From DASYAN01 sp036501345 (GTDB lineage: Bacteria > Chloroflexota > Ktedonobacteria > Ktedonobacterales > Ktedonobacteraceae), in assembly GCA_036501345.1 (NCBI GenBank), contig DASYAN010000185.1:1-6557 (forward strand): DNA of 6,557 bases, read 5' to 3'. A model generated the notes under the pieces. It was not told where the DNA came from, did not search any database, and saw only the letters and a list, made by a program, of their open reading frames with translations. Below, one piece after another: positions 6,120-6,557 of this stretch. A program made the position numbers and the translations under genes. Each line of letters starts with the position of its first letter. The stretch's first letter is position 1.

Positions 6120-6120
6120 T

Positions 6121-6140
6121 TCCTGACTTACACCTGGTAT
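6121..6140 (-). other. Predicted omega-RNA guide region (ybeY 3' end)
   Basis: In IscB/IsrB systems the guide is the flanking DNA just outside the left end, at the 5' end of the omega RNA. Here that is the last codons of ybeY, its TAA stop (6130-6128) and the few bases before the CCCC stem. Guide length and the exact junction are estimates. The matching target would be an allele with the ybeY-dgkA junction intact. Confidence 0.5.
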
Positions 6141-6557
6141 CCTAGGGCTTGTAGCACTGTTTGTTGGATATGGACCATTGTCTGATAGCCTGCCTCAGTA
6201 TGATCATCATAACCAACAAGATGCAGTAGTCCATGTGAGAGGAGGTACAGGAGCTCAACTAATGGTTCATGACCTGCTTCTGTTGCCTGACGCGTAATCG
6301 TTGGCCAGGACATGACGATATCACCTAGATTCGTAATCATACCTGGTGGAGTGACAAATCCCTGTGCTGGTTGCTCTATCGCGGCAGATGCGTTTTCAGT
6401 GGGTGGGATTGTCCAGAGCTGATCAGCCGGAGCATTGACGAGAGGATGCTGAAGCAAAGGAAAAGAGAGGACATCAGTTGGCTTATCCTGCTCGCGATAT
6501 TGCTTGTTCATATCGCGTATACCATCATCATCGGTGATCAACAATGTAAACATAACT
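6128..6557 (-). CDS. ybeY: Endoribonuclease YbeY (5' end outside window)
   Basis: YbeY is a metal-dependent endoribonuclease used in 16S rRNA 3'-end maturation and ribosome quality control. Counting from Met at 6553, 'DKPTDVLSFP' (23-32), 'LGDIVMS' (76-82) and the zinc motif 'SHGLLHLVGYDDH' (106-118) are diagnostic. The Met at 6553 aligns to the 'L(S/T)VVLTDD' strand found some 30 residues into normal YbeY, and the frame stays open to the window edge (GTT before it), so the true start is upstream and the gene is partial here. Two oddities: a Pro/Ala-rich insert of about 35 residues (33-70) between the DVLSFP and LGD blocks, and Asp117 at the usual third His ligand, with His118 next. The C terminus 'ALGYQV' looks natural, so the downstream element appears not to truncate it. 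It is the first visible gene of the ybeY-dgkA cluster. Confidence 0.92.
   Translation of the reverse strand, partial: VMFTLLITDDDGIRDMNKQYREQDKPTDVLSFPLLQHPLVNAPADQLWTIPPTENASAAIEQPAQGFVTPPGMITNLGDIVMSWPTITRQATEAGHEPLVELLYLLSHGLLHLVGYDDHTEAGYQTMVHIQQTVLQALGYQV

Larger units (their letters stand above)
5788..6120 (-). ncRNA. Omega RNA (HEARO-type) scaffold of IsrB
   Basis: About 330 nt without a plausible gene lie directly upstream of isrB, the position of omega RNA in the IscB/IsrB group. Many stems can be read by eye on the minus strand. The left-end hairpin is 6119-6099. TTGAG (6097-6093) pairs with CTCAA (6082-6078). AAAC (6092-6089) with GTTT (6072-6069) and GCTAG (6087-6083) with CTAGC (6064-6060) give pseudoknot-type crossing. 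GCTCT/AGAGC spans 6057-6041, GGCTA/TAGCC 6028-6014, GTACAAG/CTTGTAC (7 bp) 5973-5949 and GCTCA/TGAGC 5859-5846. The length fits the roughly 300-nt omega RNA known for characterised IsrB. The 5' end should carry a guide from the flanking DNA; the 3' end runs to the isrB ribosome site. Transcription is probably from the ybeY side, since I see no promoter of its own. Confidence 0.8.
4645..6123 (-). mobile_element. IS200/IS605-type element without tnpA, carrying omega RNA and isrB
   Basis: The element is about 1.48 kb, read on the minus strand: left end, structured non-coding RNA region, isrB, right end. Both ends carry the same 21-nt imperfect hairpin, the sort of subterminal hairpin that Y1 transposases (TnpA) bind as single-stranded DNA. 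It lies exactly between the ybeY stop (6128) and the dgkA start (4636). No transposase gene is present, so any movement would need TnpA in trans. No target duplication is expected or seen, in keeping with this family. The exact boundaries are estimated by analogy with IS608 spacing (a few nt outside the left hairpin, about 10 nt outside the right) and may be off by about 10 nt each. Confidence 0.8.

Noticed and set aside
1..6557. CRISPR array
   Set aside because: No regularly spaced direct repeats. The dense hairpins upstream of isrB are different from one another.

Overview
The window looks like chromosomal DNA of a soil, mycelium-forming Chloroflexota bacterium (Ktedonobacteria type). This is inferred from the style of the proteins: a membrane-anchored C39-like peptidase with the 'YDTWAPSACS' signature, a Cys-rich secreted family without a recognisable Pfam-type motif, and an IscB-clan element of the sort common in that class. 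No rRNA or marker gene is present, so the lineage is only moderately supported.

Layout. (a) 1-1859, minus strand: two tandem secreted paralogs. The downstream copy (920 to <1) is open for its whole length and runs off the left edge. (b) 1860-2353: a gene-free divergent region with overlapping inverted repeats. (c) 2354-3424, plus strand: a membrane-anchored C39-like cysteine peptidase, ending 16 bp from a convergent gene. (d) 6557-3441, minus strand: a housekeeping cluster ybeY (5' end cut by the window), dgkA and a lipoyl/octanoyl ligase-type gene, split by an IS200/IS605-type element.

The main find is that element (about 4645-6123). It carries no TnpA. Its only protein is an HNH-less IscB relative, i.e. 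IsrB, the OMEGA RNA-guided nickase class, with all RuvC catalytic residues. Between the isrB start and the ybeY stop lie about 330 nt of highly structured non-coding DNA, in the place expected for an IsrB omega RNA (the HEARO-type RNA). Both element ends carry the same 21-nt hairpin design: CCCC, bulged A, 4-bp stem, tetraloop, GGGG. The omega-RNA guide would be copied from the last bases of ybeY, so the RNP should recognise the empty ybeY-dgkA junction.

How the parts act together: transcription probably runs ybeY > omega RNA > isrB > dgkA > ligase. The isrB frame reads out through the right-end hairpin, and its TGA overlaps the dgkA ATG (TGATG). The element therefore seems to have inserted in a gap of a few bases and to have left dgkA without a clear Shine-Dalgarno of its own, so dgkA translation may now be coupled to isrB.
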